A stretch of 64,000 bases of DNA from contig JACKQL020000112.1 of NCBI GenBank assembly GCA_018296165.2, positions 62,001-126,000 of the forward strand. Reading direction: 5' to 3'. The notes under the pieces were generated by a model. It saw nothing but the letters and a program-made list of their open reading frames with translations, made no database searches and was not told where the DNA came from. Both the position numbers and the translations under genes were made by a program. Of this stretch, positions 1 through 10,559 are shown piece by piece; the first letter of the stretch is position 1; each line of letters opens with the position of its first letter. The stretch is from Termitomyces sp. T153. Taxonomy: Eukaryota > Basidiomycota > Agaricomycetes > Agaricales > Lyophyllaceae.

Positions 1-58
1 CTGGTCTTATCTCAGTCTCCTGGTCTTATCTCAGTCTCCCGGTCTTATCTCAGTCTCC
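1..58 (+). repeat. 19-bp tandem repeat, about three copies
   Basis: Three nearly identical 19-bp units (consensus TGGTCTTATCTCAGTCTCC) lie head to tail from position 2, followed by a shortened fourth unit reading into TGGTCTTGTCTTG. The array lies inside the LTR fragment at 1-614. The related LTRs at 47051-48110 and 56776-57837 carry only a related pyrimidine-rich stretch there, so this is an expansion private to this copy. It may extend left of the window. Confidence 0.85.
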
Positions 59-614
59 TGGTCTTGTCTTGTCTCCATTTTGTTATCATTCTCGTTATCG
101 TTTTGTATCTCTGCACGAATCTATTCTTGTTCCATCTCAACTCCATTTCATTTCATCCAACACTGTCTCAGTGACTCCGTCTGGCCATTGTGCCCAAGTC
201 TTCCTCAACCTTAACAACCTCTCGAACTCCATGATTACAATTACAAACCCCGACACTCTTTCACCAGATCCGAACCTCACTCTTTGCTTGGTTCCAGACT
301 CCATCAACCCCAATTGATCTTCCATCAAACCCCGGCTCCGCTCCCATTGATCGTGTAGCCTCCTACCCCTTCGCGTCCGTGAATCTCCCATACAGTCTTC
401 TGCCTGAACCCCGCCAAGCCCATCCCATTTCCTCGCAATCCAACTTCTCCAGACCTCCCCAGACCTGTTTGGATCACACCCCACCAACTATCTGCACAAG
501 CAATCAGTGTCCAGAACACTTTTGAGTGTCCGGTTGCCAGTGCAAGGGGATCACGCCTGCCTAGTAAGGACTTGCCCAGTGCAGCTGAGCCCCCAGGGTC
601 AGCAGAACCTGACA
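1..614 (+). mobile_element. 3' part of a Ty3/gypsy LTR (A/B family), CpG-retaining
   Basis: This stretch aligns along its length with the reverse complement of the LTRs of element B. Shared blocks include the CTCACTCTTTGCTTGGTTCCAGA region (positions about 275-300) and CTAGTAAGGACTTGCCCAGTG near 560. It ends in AGCAGAACCTGACA at 614, the same end as the B and A LTRs (terminal TGTCA...TGACA). The sequence after 614 does not match the internal region of A or B, so this is a solo or truncated LTR on the plus strand; its 5' end is outside the window. Unlike the A and B LTRs it still has many CpGs (for example around 330-440). Confidence 0.8.
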
Positions 615-2084
615 ATGGCTTGCTTGAGGGCATCAAAGGAAACTTGCAAGGACTCCCACTGCAATGCTGTGTCCTTGACAGTGAGGTCAAAGAGGGGATG
701 GGCACAGTGGGAGAAATCCTGTATGAACTTCTAGTAGAAGTTACCCATTGTTTGTTCTCTATCTCAAGATTTTTCATGTGACATTGGTTGAAATCTTGCC
801 TTCAAACAATATTCTTACTCACCCTCAAACTCTTGTTCACACAATGATTTTTGGCATGAATTCCTCATTCTGTCCTTACACCTTCTGCACCATTGAGATC
901 TGCTTCACTAGATGCATCCAAAATGCTGGAGAGTGTGGTTGGACTGAAATTGAAATGCAATGATCTTTCAAGCCATGCAACTCTATGCCAAATTCCATTG
1001 ACTCTCTTGGCAGCATGCCAATGGATCTCAGTTGGTAGACAAACTTGAACAATCAAAAGCTCAATGATTCCTCAAATCCATCACAACTATGTGTGATTTC
1101 TTGCAATTGTCTTTACTTGATGGTGAGAAAGTATATTTGTAGGGGCAATAAATTTATATCCACCCATGCACACTAATTTAGCCATGTCAGCATATCTGCA
1201 AGAAGCATACATATGCCTGCTATCAACTGGATTAGTGATGTGGGTCCTTCAAATTTTCATGTGGACAAATTGCATCAGAGGACCGTGAAAACACCAGTGT
1301 GCACAGAGCAACCAACCATGCCTTTCCTTGTAGATGTCTCATTGCACAAGGTGAATAATATGAATTTTTACTCTCAAAGTTCATATCTCAATCCTGCTTT
1401 GAAGCAGTGTTGCTGAGGTCCCTGCTATTTGGATCAGGGTCCAAATTGAACCTTATCTCATTCTTGACAGAATAGATATTCACACTGGAACTGTACTCTT
1501 TAAGAAGTTCAAAAAAATCTCATTCTCAAACTCCTTAATGCCTTCAAAACAATCTCTATATATTATGCAATGACAGACATGGGAAAGTGGCTGTGTAACC
1601 AATATATGCAATGACTTTGGATGGTGCTGAGGTAAGACTGACTAATGCTGACCAATTCTTACATAATAATTGCCTTTTCAGGGTGAACACAATACAAGTT
1701 GGCTGTTTTTGGCCATTTGAACATGTTTTCTTGAAAAAAATTACAGAAGACAAGTTGAATAAATATATAACATCATTTGACTATGTGTAAAACATGTCAG
1801 ATAGTCTGCAGAGATGCAAAAGGCCAAACACAATTTAGTGGACACTGCTTTTCATGCCTCATGTGTTTTTTGACACAACATGACCAAACAATGAACATTT
1901 CTGAAGTTGGGAAAAGGAGGCCACACAACAAAGTATGTTTGGTCACATATATTGATTAATTGATGTTGACTAACAAGCTTATTAGTAAATCATTAACCAC
2001 ACTGAGCTATTGATATATTGAATATCTCATCATGCAAGTTAATTTTAATGGTTTTTGACTATTAAAATACTTAACAATGGATGT
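615..2084. other. Unassigned CpG-poor stretch
   Basis: No gene can be supported here. Open frames are short and none shows a family motif. A stretch near 840-1060 and the frame at 1213-1416 look like decayed coding or intronic repeat sequence. CpG is almost absent while TpG and CpA are common, as in the adjoining Helitron relic, so old transposon sequence is likely. Confidence 0.4.
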
Positions 2085-2419
2085 TTCAGGCAACCACCTA
2101 CTACTCCTGAAAGCCAAAGGCAACAAGCTAGGATTCAAAGGAGACTTGAACACTTACAAATGACAGATCCTGATGATTGTTGTGCAAATAGAAACAATAG
2201 ATCTTTGGAACAGATCAATACTATGGTTGTCCCACCACTTTGATTGGGGGCTGGGGGTATGGGAACTGAGGGTATCAATCAATCTATGGGATCTGGGGAT
2301 ATGGGATCTGGGGATATGGAATCTGAGGGTTTGAGGCTTAATCACCAATCTATAGCCACTACTTCTAGCTCTTCAGGAAGACCTATTAGGCAGCTAGCAC
2401 CTGATGATGATCCATTTTC

Positions 2420-2815
2420 TATGGTCATTCCTGAAACTGTTTTACCCGAAGGATGGAATGCCCCTTTACAGAAACCATTACCTAGATTGGTGCCACTTCT
2501 GCTTGCTCCTCTACATAAAAGAGTCAATAGACTCAATCAGCCTATTGTTGCTCAAGCAACTATGAGTATTCCTGAAACTCATCTGCCTGAAGGATGGAAT
2601 GCCCCTTTACAGAATGTCTTGCCTAGAATGGTGCCACCTCTGCCTGTATTTGGAAGAGTCAAGAGGCTGGGACCAGTCAATCAGCCTACTGTTGCTCAAG
2701 CTACTATGGATATTCCTGAAACCCATCTGCTTGAAGGATGGGATGCCCTTTACAGAATCCCTTACCTAGATTGGTGCCCCCTCTGCCTGCTCCTATACAT
2801 GGAAGAGTCATAAAA
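2420..2815 (+). repeat. Three ~135-145 bp coding repeats in the Helitron leader
   Basis: The block beginning ATTCCTGAAAC at about 2428, 2560 and 2711 is repeated three times. Each unit encodes IPET.LPEGWNAPLQ, LPR.VPPLP and, after a variable spacer, NQP.VAQATM. The third unit is shifted into another frame by an indel near 2738. The repeats are imperfect in sequence and length. Confidence 0.75.
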
Positions 2816-2874
2816 GCTCCTGTACCAGAACCTATGCCCATGATGATACCACCCCCCCCCTCACACACTAGCTC

Positions 2875-3110
2875 CATTTCAAGAGCAACAAAGGCTGAAA
2901 CAGAGGCAACAGGAGTAAGCACTAGCAGCCTTGCACAAGCAACAAAGGCTAAGACATATTACTCTGGCTGAAGAGCAGAAGAGGCAGCAAGAGAAGGCAC
3001 TAGCAGTGCTGCAAGAGCAACAAAGGCTCAGACAAATTGCTATAGCTGAAGAGCAGGAGAGGCAACAACAAGCTTTGGCTATTCTGAGCCAGGAGAGAGA
3101 AAGAGAGGAA
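2875..3110 (+). repeat. Glutamine/glutamate-rich repeat (~66-72 bp units)
   Basis: Three to four imperfect units of CAAAGGCTNAGACA-type sequence encode EQQRLRQIAIAEEQERQQ and are predicted to form a coiled coil. They sit between the WNAPLQ repeats and the acidic repeats in the Helitron leader. Confidence 0.7.
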
Positions 3111-3301
3111 GAAGAGCAATTTATGCCAGAGGTTAGTTCAAGAGGGATTTAAGTGCTACTTTAACTAATAAAGTTGAATAGCATATAGATTTGAATCCTG
3201 AACATAGGTCTTTGAATGCAGCTATGGCTCAAAGGATCTTTCAAGGCTGGAAAGAGCAACATGTAGCTGATCTGGAAGGGAACTTCAATGGTTTAAGTGT
3301 T

Positions 3302-3600
3302 CAGAATGACATACCTTCTGATGATGACTTGGAATATGGTTGATCCTGCAGAACATCAACCAGCAGAGCAATTGGATCCTCCTCTTGATGATCCATTGGG
3401 TCCCCAGGATGACATACCTTCTGATGATGAATTGGAATATGTTGATCCTGCTAGACATCAACCAGCAGAGCAATTGGATCCTCTCCTTAATGATCCATTA
3501 GGTCCTCAGGATGACATACCTTCTGATGATGACTTGGTATATGTTCATCCTGTTCAACAGACCTGCAGAAGACTTGGACACTGCCCTACCCAATGATCCA
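3302..3600 (+). repeat. 102-bp tandem repeat, three units (acidic)
   Basis: Units start at about 3304, 3406 and 3508 with GATGACATACCTTCTGATGATGA and encode DDIPSDDELEYVDPA followed by HQPAEQLDP and a NDPLGPQ linker, about 34 residues each. The third unit diverges in its second half. The first unit has a one-base insertion that breaks its frame (near 3339). Confidence 0.85.
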
Positions 3601-4251
3601 CCACAACTAGAACTTGCTGAAAATATACCAGCAGAAGAACCAGAGCTTCCCCTTCCCCCTCCTATTCACCAACCACACTATCTTGCCCCTATGTCTGCCA
3701 GATGTCCACACTGCCAAGCTCTACATTTTGATGCTGAAAAGCTCACCAAGTCTACTATTTATAATCCAAAGTTTGGGATGTGCTGCTTACAAGGCCAAGT
3801 AAATTTGCCCAGACTTAAAGATGCTCCAGCAGATTTACTAAACCTACTCCATGGCCACCATCCTCTCTCTGACACTTTTAAAACATCTATCCATCAATAC
3901 AATGCAGCCTTTGCATTCACATCTCTGGGGGTTAAAATTGACCATGCTATTACCAATGCACCTGGACCATACAGCTTTAGAATCAATGGAGAACTACATC
4001 ATTTGATAGGTGCCTTGCTTCCTATTGAAGGCAATCTTCCTGTATATGCACAGCTCTACTTTTACAACCACAATCAGCAATTGGATTTTTGTGGACAGAA
4101 CAATCCCAGGCTTGATGCTCAGATAATGACCTCTTTGCAGGATATACTTGCTAGAGTCAATCCCTTCATTGACTTAAACAAGCAGGCCAGGCAGATGATG
4201 GGAGAAGTTCTAGAGGGCCAACCACCTCCACTCCAAATAGGGATATATTGA

Positions 4252-5029
4252 CAGTCATGTTATTTCTTACCTATCATTTTTCTTGTTGAGCTTACAAACA
4301 TACTTGAACAGCGTCTACACTTCAGGTATTGACATTGGACATGCTCTTTTCTTGTGATTTATAATTTTATGCATCATATTGACCTTGTGTACTTTTTACT
4401 GGTTTACCAGAGTGACACCTAGTATGTATCACAAACACTTTGGCAGATGCCATCACTGGCAGTGACTACTATGCCTTTTCTTATACTATACCTGCACGCA
4501 GTATAAATACTGCCTGTACATAGAGACTAAAGACAATGAACAGAGTACCAATCCCCCTCACTAGCTCTAAGCTTACCAGCTTAAGATCTCTTTTTGCTCT
4601 TTTGCTTGCCATTGACAATGACTTAGTAACAAGTCTTGCCAACCTCATTTTTGACTTTGTGTGGTACCAACTATGGGTGCCCTTTGCATTATTTTGACTT
4701 AGCAATGCTAGCAACTATGGCTAGCAACAAGTTTGCATTCATCCCCCAGCTCTTTTGTCTTCACTTTTCCCTTTATTTCCCAACTCCCCTTTTACCACCT
4801 ATCCCCCTTTCTTAGCAACTCTTTTGTCTTCAGTTGTTTCCCTCTCTTTTTCCTAGTGACCCTTTGTTACCATCTAGTGACTTAGGCTGGCAATAGTGAC
4901 TTTTTCCATTTCTCAATGACCCCACACCTGTTAGCTCTCATTCTCTGGGACAGTTACTGACTCACCCTCTTATTAACTTCCTACTGCCAGCTACCCTATC
5001 TAGTTGCTAGTGTATAGGTCTTACTTTGG
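4252..5029. other. Unassigned stretch between Helitron and LINE
   Basis: No supported gene. The sequence is CpG-free and pyrimidine-rich in the middle (TTTTGTCTTCA-type motifs repeat near 4750 and 4828) and could be decayed Helitron or LINE sequence. No structural 3' Helitron hairpin ending CTRR could be recognised. Confidence 0.3.
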
Positions 5030-6368
5030 GTTTCCTGCATGGCACTAGGTGGCATAGGACCACATCAACATTATACAGAATGATGCCCTATAGCACATGG
5101 CCAGAGCCTTCAGAATGACACCTGCTAATGCCCTAGATATAGAGATGTCTATCCCACTAATCTGCCTATCCCTAGACAAAATGCTAGACAGCTATACTGA
5201 CCAATTGCACAGACTCAACCAATCACACCCAATCCTTGCCTGGCTACCAAACACATGGAGAGCAGGAATATGTGCAAGTTCTGTTCCACCATTACCCTTA
5301 CAACCCAGTAGAAGGCAAACAAATTATCCCACTAACTGTACCCCCCTGGAAGTCACATAACATCTTGACCATGCCAGGTATTTCAAAGGAGGAGGCAGCA
5401 GAGACACACAAAACTCTGGCAACTGGTCTCCACAGCAATGACTCAAATCTGCTGGTATACTCAGATGGATCTATGTTAGCAGATGAGGACAACCCAGGGC
5501 ACAAAATGGTAGGCTGGGGAGCAGTAGGTTACCACAAAGGCAGAGAGATCTCTACTCAGAAGGGTGGCCTGGGACACACAGCAGAAGTATACAATGCTGA
5601 AATGACAGGACTCACAGTTGCAGCAAAATTGTGACAGACATAGCAAGGAAAAACTGCAGTATAACTAATCTATACCTATTTGCAGGCAACTCAGCAGTGG
5701 TATCAAGCATATACAGCATGAAAGATATGGCCTGCCAAAGACTCATGCAATCATTCACACATGCTGTCAATGAGTTCCTAGATGAGCAACCAGACCAAAC
5801 AGTGACAATACAGTGGTGCCCAGGACACAAAGACATCAAGGGTAATGAGAGGGCAGATAAAGTGGCAAAAGAAGGAGCCCAAAAGTGGCAAACTAAGTCT
5901 GTCACACTCACCCACACAAAAAGACAAATGAAGGAATGAGTCCTTGAAATATGGAGGGCAAGATGGCAAAAATCCCCCCCCACAGGAGGGTTTGCGCCAG
6001 CAAACAAGCTACCTCCAAGTGCCAAACCTCGGAAACACATTAAGGAACTCCCGAGAGAACTATTTGCAAGACTTACTCAATGTCACACAAGGCACTCTTA
6101 CATAGGTGACTACTATGCTAAGTTTGTTCCTACTGAAACCACTAGGTGCCCATGCGGCAAAAGATACCAGACTTGCAAACACATAATAAGAGAGTTTTCC
6201 AAATACAAAGAACACAGGGATATATTGAGAAAAGTTGATGAAGGACTGGACATAGGTAACCTACTGGGCGTGACAGAGGGCATTGAAGCAATGGGAAAAT
6301 TCCTAGCCAGATCCAGAGCCTTCATGAAGATGGAGTACCAAAACTGGAGGAAACACCAAAGCCAATGA
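5030..6368 (+). pseudogene. LINE (non-LTR retrotransposon) 3' end: RNase H and terminal zinc-knuckle region
   Basis: A 5'-truncated copy of the C-terminal half of a LINE ORF2. It starts in the post-RT region (frame at 5097 with PANALDIEMSIPLI), then an RNase H domain: VYSDGSM at about 5455, YNAEMTGL at about 5590, LYLFAGNSAVV at about 5670, and CPGHKDIKGNERADKVAKEGA at 5815-5880. Next comes a C-terminal domain with RCPCGKRYQTCKH (about 6150) typical of fungal Tad/I-like LINEs, ending at the stop at 6366. Lesions: a one-base frameshift at about 5630 within RNase H and an in-frame TGA at 5937-5939. The aspartate usually found in the third RNase H motif (FADNSA) is glycine. CpG reappears toward the 3' end. 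Confidence 0.8.
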
Positions 6369-7038
6369 TGGAAGACAATGAAGATGAGGATAGAGACGAG
6401 GAATATTGGAGGAGGCTGGATGCGAGGGAGGAACAGGATGATTACAGGGGGAGGACCGAGGAGGAAACAGTGAACAGAGGAGGAAGCAAGGATGAGGAAC
6501 AATGACACACTAGGACATCAAGGGAAGACACACCAGACTACGCCACTGAAGAGCAGGGTATACTCACAGGTCTGCGCAATGAACATAGGGACGGCGCACG
6601 CGCGACACATAGCAGGCGCACAAAAGGGGCCAGAGGCCCCATCTCCACTTTCTTTCTTCCTTTAATTCCTTACAGTTTCTTTCTTTTACGCGGAACATTC
6701 CAACTAGTCTGCTACTACACATCGCCCTACCCTACTCATCCACGCTAGCGAAACTATCACCAGGAAAAGCTCGGAACAACGCTTACGTACTATTTTATTT
6801 TGCATTCAAACTACCATACGTAGCTGTACAGATTACAGCTCGCCCCTTAGCCCAATCCGTGGCTTGTTGGCGTAAAATAGAGATCCATCCATCTAGCGTC
6901 GGCATCCTCCGAAGGTTACATGTTTGCGAAGAGGGGTCAAATAGCGTTCACTAAGGGAGAGGTTACGTCATATCCACCATGTCCATAAATCAATCGATCC
7001 CCACACCCCTTGGTTTGAACAATCATTGACGCCTGCAG
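6369..7038. other. LINE 3' trailer and transition to CpG-containing DNA
   Basis: No gene. The LINE 3' untranslated region probably runs to about 6540. CpG density rises sharply around 6545-6620 (several CGCGC-type clusters). A short hairpin, GGGGCC-AGA-GGCCCC, lies near 6626-6640 and is followed by a pyrimidine-rich stretch. The 6700-7038 stretch has normal CpG content but no frame I can assign; the 5' exons of the VPS26-like sequence that follows are not recognisable in it. Confidence 0.4.
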
Positions 7039-7892
7039 GTCGCTATTCACGTTGGAGATGGCAAGAAGCTCGCGCACGATGGAACCAAGGTCGAGTTTGT
7101 TGGCAGCATAGGTTCGTTGCACCCATTCGCCTCGAGTACCCAAACCAATTCAACCAGAGCTGTTCTACGACCGGGGTCATCATCATGTATTCCTCTCCTC
7201 TTCCAATAACTCGCTGTGCCAGAAGAAATGTGTCAGACACAGACATTCGACTTTCTTTTCAAGAATGTAGAGTATCAGTTTGAATCTTACCAGGGCATCA
7301 ATGTCAAACTAAGGTGAGTCCTACCAGTCGCATGCTACATTCACTAATTCCTTCAAAAGATGTTCCATCCGTGTTTCCATCTCCCGTCGTATGGCTGTCT
7401 ACACAGTACAACAAATCTCAGTGTGTTGCCTTCCTAACCTCTGGGCACCCTCTCCCTAATTTATCGTAGATACCACCTCAAAGACGTCACCGTCGGCCAG
7501 TTCTACTTTCTCCTTGTGCAACAAAGATCAAACACATGGAACTCTCTATCATCCGCCGCGAAACGATCGGTGCACCTCCAAATCAATGTAGCGAATCCCA
7601 AGTTTGAAATCATGAACGGCGACCCTGTGTGCGGTGAGCACTCTTGATCGACCGTCCTCCACCAAAGCTATAAATCAAATTCTCAGGCGAAACAATACCT
7701 ATACACCTCCTCCTCGGTGGCTTTGACCTCACTCCAACATTCCGCGACGTCAACAAGAAGTTCAGCACGGAGTACTATCGCAACCTCGTTCTGATCGATG
7801 AGGAGGACCGACGGTACTTTAAGCAGCAGGTACGTCACCTCTCCGCTCTCCCTCGCCATGAATTCAACAAGGCTCTGAGATTTCTCCCGCAG
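7039..7892 (+). pseudogene. VPS26 (retromer subunit) pseudogene
   Basis: Split exons match the arrestin-fold retromer subunit Vps26, which helps sort cargo from endosomes to the Golgi. Visible parts in order: GTKVEFVGSI ending at 7111; ELFYDRGHHH from 7158; FKNVEYQFESYQGINVKLR up to the GT donor at 7314; SIRVSISRRMA at about 7365-7395; YHLKDVTVGQFYFLLV from 7470; CGETIPIHLLLGGFDLTPTFRDVNKKFS and LVLIDEEDRRYFKQQ from 7687 to 7829. Introns keep GT..AG ends. It cannot be functional as read. The N-terminus is missing, one base is deleted near 7208 (SN/ELAVP region), a middle exon after SRRMA has no counterpart, a frameshift with internal loss occurs at about 7520-7600, and the conserved residues after KQQ are not found. 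An assembly error could explain one lesion but not all of them. CpG is normal, so decay here is not of the transposon type. Confidence 0.85.
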
Positions 7893-8814
7893 ATCAAGTC
7901 ATTCTCGTCAAGATTTCGGCTGAGAACACCCTTGCGATCCAGGTTAATCTATACTCTTCGTCAGATTCAAGAATTGGTCAGGAAAAACTTGGTCAGAAAA
8001 GGCGATGGATACGCTCTTAGCATCGATGCGTCCTGTCTGTCCTTTTCCATGATCTGGTTTTTAAAACTCGCTGTGGGCGCGGGCTGGATTTTCTCGGCAC
8101 AATCTGCGCATTGCATAACGTGCGTGCCTCTCTTGTTGATCGTTCGAATCCCTGACTTTGACTTTGACGTGTTGACAGCAATCAAACAGCGATTTTCTCT
8201 CAGAGCTCGGAGTATCCTGGGCCATCGACGAATTTTGTTGGAATTTCTGGCCAAGGTGTAATGTTGTTAATTAGCCCCTCAAGTTTACTATATGGCAACT
8301 TGGTTTCCAAATATTGACGAGGACGCTGACGGATGTATTTTTTGAAATCCAACATCGAAACAATCTGCTCACTTCCCGTCTTTTCTGTTAACTCTCTCCT
8401 GACCACTCCGAGCCGTACATCGAAATGGTTCATGCTATTGCAACCAGTGCCGGACGAACACCACCACGCTAGCTATACTTGGATCATGTTCCATCGCTGA
8501 ATGCCTAGAAAAGGTTCTTATGCTCGCTTTTCCTTCTTCTCTCTGCGATTCTTGTCAACATAATCTCCCGACCACTGCGAGAGAAATGCCTCTTTGTCTT
8601 TGTCCCTCCACTCGCAACCTCCTTGTGCCCCGTCCCCTGGTCGCTGTCGGAACTGCAGCTACAAGTGTTGAATGCGCGTGAGTTAATGCCACGGTCGTCG
8701 ATGGTTGGACTGCTGCTGCTATTTATCATCGACTGCTTTTGTAGGCGTTTTGATGTTTCAAGTCACCTTCCTACGGCCCGAAATCAAAGTTCGTTACAGA
8801 AGAATGATTGGACC
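7893..8814. other. CpG-containing intergenic stretch with one coding-like patch
   Basis: No gene can be named. The plus-strand frame at 7932-8261 lacks family motifs. On the minus strand a patch at about 8650-8510 reads as a charged, lysine-rich segment (WRDKDKEAFLSQWSGDYVDKN) ending in a stop. It has the look of a real exon, but no splice partners could be fixed. Confidence 0.3.
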
Positions 8815-10001
8815 ACAATGTGAGGGCGCGTTGCGCCGTTCAACGCCGCAGCTGTGATCGCTTGCCTGACCTGGAAATATTGCTTGTAGTGCCCGTCCTC
8901 AATTATGTATATGTACATTTACTATGTACGACGATTAAACTATGGCCATTGAAACAAGATAATTTTCGAACAAGCCTATCATACGTCAGATAGCAGCCGT
9001 GAAAAGCTTCCCACAGCGAGCGAAACACCAGAGAAACGCAAGAAATCTGTCCTCTTCCTTCCAGCCACGGTCATCAGGTGCAGGTCCTCGTATCTCCTTG
9101 CGACGCTTTATCGCTGCATTTATAATCTAAACAATAGTGTGAGAGAAACTTGGCAAGTGAAACACGAGAGCTTACCAACCCATGGAAAGTAAGCCAGGCT
9201 CAATACTCCTTCCTCATCTGATCTCATCTTACTGCATCTCTTGATGTCTTCAACTTCTATCTCTTTCGAATAATCAAAGCCTTTCTCCTTAACCCAAGAC
9301 CGTGTGGACACTCTCCTGACGTCTATGTTATACTGTAGATGTTCGATGCTGATAAGATGCCACATATTTCTGTCATCCTCACTATCGGTTTCATCGTCGC
9401 TATTGATTTCGTCATCACTATCGTTGGTCTTGTAATTTGACCATTTTGCTTCGTCATAATTTTGGACGATATTCCGAACTGTCAAGAGGAGTATGCTCCA
9501 AGGATAATGGATAGTACCATCAAGAGCTAGTGGTCTATTATGGGGGTAGCGGTCGTAGGCTGGCATGAGGACTATTCAGTGAATGATGCTAGGCTAGGAC
9601 TGATTGATTATTTTGGCAAAACATCAAAAGCGGATCTGAGAAAGCTTTGAGAGAGTGTACCTGGTATGGATTAGGCGCAGCGTACTTGAACTTGAAGGCA
9701 ACTGAAGGCAACTAGCGACGACAAGAAATCATGAAGTCGTGGCACATATGATATATTGTACACATCAGATGCATCAGATGTTGATCACGGATCTGGCATC
9801 CCTGTTGACAAGCAACCTTTGTTGGTTCCGTCAACTTGACCAAAGAGTAGATACCTTGGGACAAACATGTGTAGGTGCCTGAAATAATATCAAATAGATA
9901 ACAAGTCCTGCCCGAGACCAGGACATCACAAAGACCCAAGGTCATAGAGTCGAAGAATGATTGAGTTATATGATGGCCAGTCATAATCCAGCCTTTTTAC
10001 T
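8815..10001. repeat. First unit of a ~1.19-kb tandem duplication
   Basis: The sequence from CAATGTGAGGGCG at 8816 reappears at 10003 with an offset of 1187 bp. Matching blocks include AGTCATCAGGTGCAGGTCCTCGTATCTCC and the GATGTCTATGTTATACTGTA and CATCGTCGCTATTGAT stretches. The second unit is cut by the E1 retrotransposon: it runs 10002-10559 and continues at 26384 to about 26870, where CATCAGATGCATCAGATGTT matches 9765-9785 of the first unit. The duplication therefore predates the E1 insertion. Confidence 0.85.
8986..9566 (-). CDS. Two-exon gene of unknown family, first copy
   Basis: Exon 1 runs 9566-9176 and exon 2 9113-8986, with an intron of 62 nt (GTAAGC...TGCAG) in phase 1. The predicted protein has 172 residues. 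The N-terminal half has SLRP-like text (DRYPHNRPLALDGTIHYPW), then a strongly acidic run near residues 50-66 (SDDEINSDDETDSEDD). The C-terminal half is basic and then aromatic: KRRKEIRGPAPDDRGWKEED, FLAFLWCFARCGKLF. The exon 2 frame and its stop codon are conserved in the second copy, and most differences between the copies leave the frame open, which supports real coding. The ATG at 9566 is the first in frame; a further upstream exon ending near 9661 (KFKYAAPNPYQ, then GT) is possible. I do not recognise the family and see no membrane segment or catalytic motif. Confidence 0.6.
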
Positions 10002-10123
10002 ACAATGTGAGGGCGCAAATTGTATGGACTCCGTTGTAGTGCTACAGCTTCTGTGCTCAACTATGTGCGCATGCAAAGTGACAATCGACCCGTAGCCATT
10101 TATACATACATTTTTGGCCAGCC

Positions 10124-10559
10124 TCATATGGCAACCGTGAAAAGGTTATCACAGCGAGCGAGTAACCAGAAAAACGCAAGTAATTTGTCCTCTTCCTTCC
10201 AACCCCAGTCATCAGGTGCAGGTCCTCGTATCTCCTCGCGACGCTTTGTCGCTTGTGTCAAACTCTAACAAATAGTGTGTGAGAAACTCGGCGAGTGAAA
10301 CACGAGAACATACCATTCCATGGAAAACGAACCAGGCGAAATAATCCTTCGTCTGATCTCGTCTTACTCAAAATCTTGATGTCTTCAACTTACACTTCTT
10401 TAGAATAATCAAGGCCTTTTTCTATAGAGTACGACCGTGTCCATGCTCTCCTGATGTCTATGTTATACTGTATGTTCGATACAGATCAGATCATCGCTAT
10501 CGGTTTCATCGTCGCTATTGATCTCATCATCACTATTGTCGGTCTTGTAATTCAACTAT
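10124..10559 (-). pseudogene. Second copy of the unknown gene, 3' part cut by E1
   Basis: The minus strand repeats the downstream part of the gene at 8986-9566: the acidic run (DDEINSDDETDSDD, about 10540-10490), a YNIDIRRAWTRS segment, then after the intron position KRREEIRGPAPDDWGW and LLARCDNLFTVAI with the stop at 10124-10126, equivalent to the first copy. The upstream exon carries a frameshift and a stop near 10400. The 5' part of the gene lies 15.8 kb away at 26384-26530, on the other side of E1. The break falls between the residues equivalent to EAKW and SNYK of the first copy. Confidence 0.8.
10556..10559 (+). repeat. Target-site duplication CTAT, left of E1
   Basis: CTAT just before the TGATAC terminus of E1 is repeated immediately after its TGCATCA terminus at 26384-26387. 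Removing one copy plus E1 rebuilds a sequence that matches the uninterrupted first unit (about 9440-9455) base for base in length. An extra A on both sides allows reading it as ACTAT. Confidence 0.85.

Larger units (their letters stand above)
2085..4251 (+). pseudogene. Helitron RepHel N-terminal region, decayed and truncated
   Basis: The best preserved part is the frame ending at 4251. It has a cysteine/histidine segment (CPHCQALHF, about 3700), then NPKFGMCC, a proline-linked LP.L..AP.DL segment, YNAAFAFTSLGV, and a GPYSFRINGELHHLIGALLP block followed by YAQLYFY. This is the order of the Helitron-like N-terminal domain that precedes the Rep nuclease in eukaryotic Helitron transposases. Upstream, a frame starting QPPTTPESQRQQ, three WNAPLQ-type repeats, a glutamine-rich repeat and an acidic repeat make up a long low-complexity leader in several reading frames, so frameshifts are needed to read it. 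The Rep HUH motif and the helicase are absent; homology stops at 4251. It is a 5' fragment of an autonomous Helitron and not functional. I am confident of the family, less so of the left edge. Confidence 0.75.

Noticed and set aside
1..58. CRISPR-like or telomeric repeat at the window start
   Set aside because: Units are contiguous without spacers, not TTAGGG-like, and lie within an LTR.
2244..2813. Repeat-containing secreted effector gene
   Set aside because: No signal peptide, and the frame leads through shifts into the Helitron N-terminal domain.
5612..6040. 142-codon minus-strand ORF
   Set aside because: It lies opposite the LINE RNase H domain, whose plus-strand motifs are unambiguous.
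6626..6640. GGGGCC-AGA-GGCCCC hairpin as a Helitron 3' end or terminator
   Set aside because: No CTRR follows and the neighbouring sequence belongs to a LINE trailer; too short to interpret.
7039..7892. Functional VPS26 gene
   Set aside because: Missing N-terminus and exon, two frame lesions and loss of residues after KQQ cannot all be avoided by choosing other splice sites.
8200..8433. Minus-strand 77-codon ORF as a gene
   Set aside because: No splice partners, no motif and no duplicate to show conservation.
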